Shown: positions 63,266-64,000 of the stretch, one piece after another | How positions within the stretch are numbered: the first letter of the stretch is position 1 | How the letters are laid out: each line of letters begins with the position of its first letter | Assembly: GCA_949316495.1 (NCBI GenBank) | Contig: OX439004.1 | Span: 6,756,605-6,820,604 of the forward strand | Length of the DNA stretch: 64,000 bases | Reading direction: 5' to 3' | DNA from: Amphiduros pacificus | Lineage: Eukaryota > Annelida > Polychaeta > Phyllodocida > Hesionidae | Position numbers and translations under genes: made by a program | The notes under the pieces: generated by a model | Told to the model about the DNA's origin: nothing | Databases searched by the model: none | What the model saw: only the letters and a program-made list of their open reading frames with translations

Positions 63266-63287
63266 GTGTCAGTTAAAAAACTGACAC
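63266..63287 (+). other. LINE-C 3' UTR stem-loop
   Basis: GTGTCAGTT pairs perfectly with AACTGACAC around an AAAA loop. Such 3' hairpins are known to be recognised by the reverse transcriptase in some LINEs. That role here is inference. Confidence 0.6.
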
Positions 63288-63393
63288 TATATTTTGCTTT
63301 GTACAGCTATGTGAAAATTAAGATATATTGGACTGATGTATACAAGTCACAGAAATAAAAAATTTACTTACTTACTTAGTACTTACTTACTGT

Positions 63394-63754
63394 AACCATA
63401 TTTCAAGTGGTCTTTTATCAACATATAAAGAGACAAATGTAATCAAGGACATTTTGTCCAGATAATGTCCAGATGTGGCTGGATGCTTAAATGCCTCATA
63501 ATTTATCTTAGTATACATATTTAAATTAAAATAGAACATCAATTAGCATTTCAGTGAAAATGATTTTAATATTGTACAATTGAATGGTAAACTTATAATA
63601 TATTTTATTCTACTGTCCTTTATTGGACACATTCGCCTGTACCCTGAAGGGTTTACTTGCATGAGTATATATACATAAGTCAAATGTATAAAACAGCAAT
63701 CTCAATGCTCAGAAATGTTTCAAATGGGATTCATATTCTCAATGTTAGCCATGT
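63394..63754. other. Unique sequence between LINE-C and satellite
   Basis: A/T-rich and without recognisable genes. It separates the LINE-C tail from the resumed satellite. Confidence 0.6.
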
Positions 63755-64000
63755 TGCCAACTTTTTTAACCAAAACCATTTTGGTGTGAGACCGGTTTTG
63801 ATATGCTAGAGACCCGTAAATCAGAGAAAACGGTGAACTTCACCAAAAAAATTATATTTACGTACCCGGATGCCGATTTTCGCCGTTAAATTCCCCCTTT
63901 TTTAATTGGAATATTATGCTAGGGGGGTCTATGATTTGTTTGAACCAAAACCATTTTGGTGCAAGACCGGTTTTGATATGCTAGAGACCCATAAATCGGA
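63755..64000. repeat. 177-bp satellite-like repeat, right block
   Basis: Anchors ACCAAAACCATTTTGGTG at 63769 and 63944 (175 bp apart) and ATATGCTAGAGACCC continue the array seen at 59655-60400. It runs off the window end. Confidence 0.9.

Larger units (their letters stand above)
60438..63393 (+). mobile_element. LINE-C: 5'-truncated non-LTR retrotransposon
   Basis: Only the reverse transcriptase and C-terminus remain, with a partial duplication at the 5' end. The 3' UTR carries a perfect 9-bp hairpin, AATAAA at 63354-63359 and a short ACTT-type tail (63364-63393). It lies between two blocks of the 177-bp satellite. It belongs to a different lineage from LINE-B (FVDFEKAFD, GVRQGDTLSP rather than the L2 motifs) and is closer to LINE-A in style. 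The clade is not assigned. Confidence 0.85.

Overview
The window is intron-rich animal DNA. It suggests a marine invertebrate, plausibly a lophotrochozoan (mollusc, annelid or brachiopod): GT-AG introns, a metazoan SNARE gene, several LINE lineages, and a Helitron-like element with a tandem core of the kind common in bivalves. The species cannot be fixed from the sequence.

Region 1 (1-about 41040) is the 3' part of a syntaxin-6 gene (STX6) on the + strand. Five coding exons are visible: 7238-7303, 26626-26739, 39532-39638, 40132-40226 and 40701-40777. They total 459 nt and encode the last 152 residues: linker, Qc SNARE motif and C-terminal membrane anchor. The upstream exons lie outside the window. 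Two introns are very long (19.3 and 12.8 kb) and are swollen by minisatellites with units of 21, 22, 24, 26, 29, 30, 36, 43 and 56 bp. One is a 4.5 kb, 36-bp array of about 126 copies. The same introns hold the Helitron-like element, a minus-strand L2-type LINE tail just after a splice donor, and a cluster of three perfect CRE palindromes.

Region 2 (about 41040-46840) lies downstream of STX6. It has a 39-bp G-rich minisatellite, a foldback element with 255-278-bp inverted arms and a TA target duplication (44538-45380), and an L2 reverse-transcriptase relic.

Region 3 (46842-64000) is a nest of retroelements. LINE-A (about 46842-52684) is almost intact. Its ORF1 carries a NADAR (YbiA-like) domain followed by an SGNH esterase-like domain, and its ORF2 is endonuclease plus reverse transcriptase with one in-frame stop. 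LINE-B (about 52685-57425) is a broken L2-type element whose ORF1 joins a degenerate SGNH domain to a clear KH domain, and it ends in a long ATT/ATC tail. Next come a tRNA-like SINE fragment, an old minus-strand LTR-retrotransposon integrase remnant, and a 177-bp satellite that is split by LINE-C (60438-about 63393), a 5'-truncated LINE.

The main novelty candidates are the two LINE ORF1 architectures (NADAR-SGNH and SGNH-KH). The intronic arrays of nuclear-receptor-like and CRE-like sites are weaker regulatory leads.
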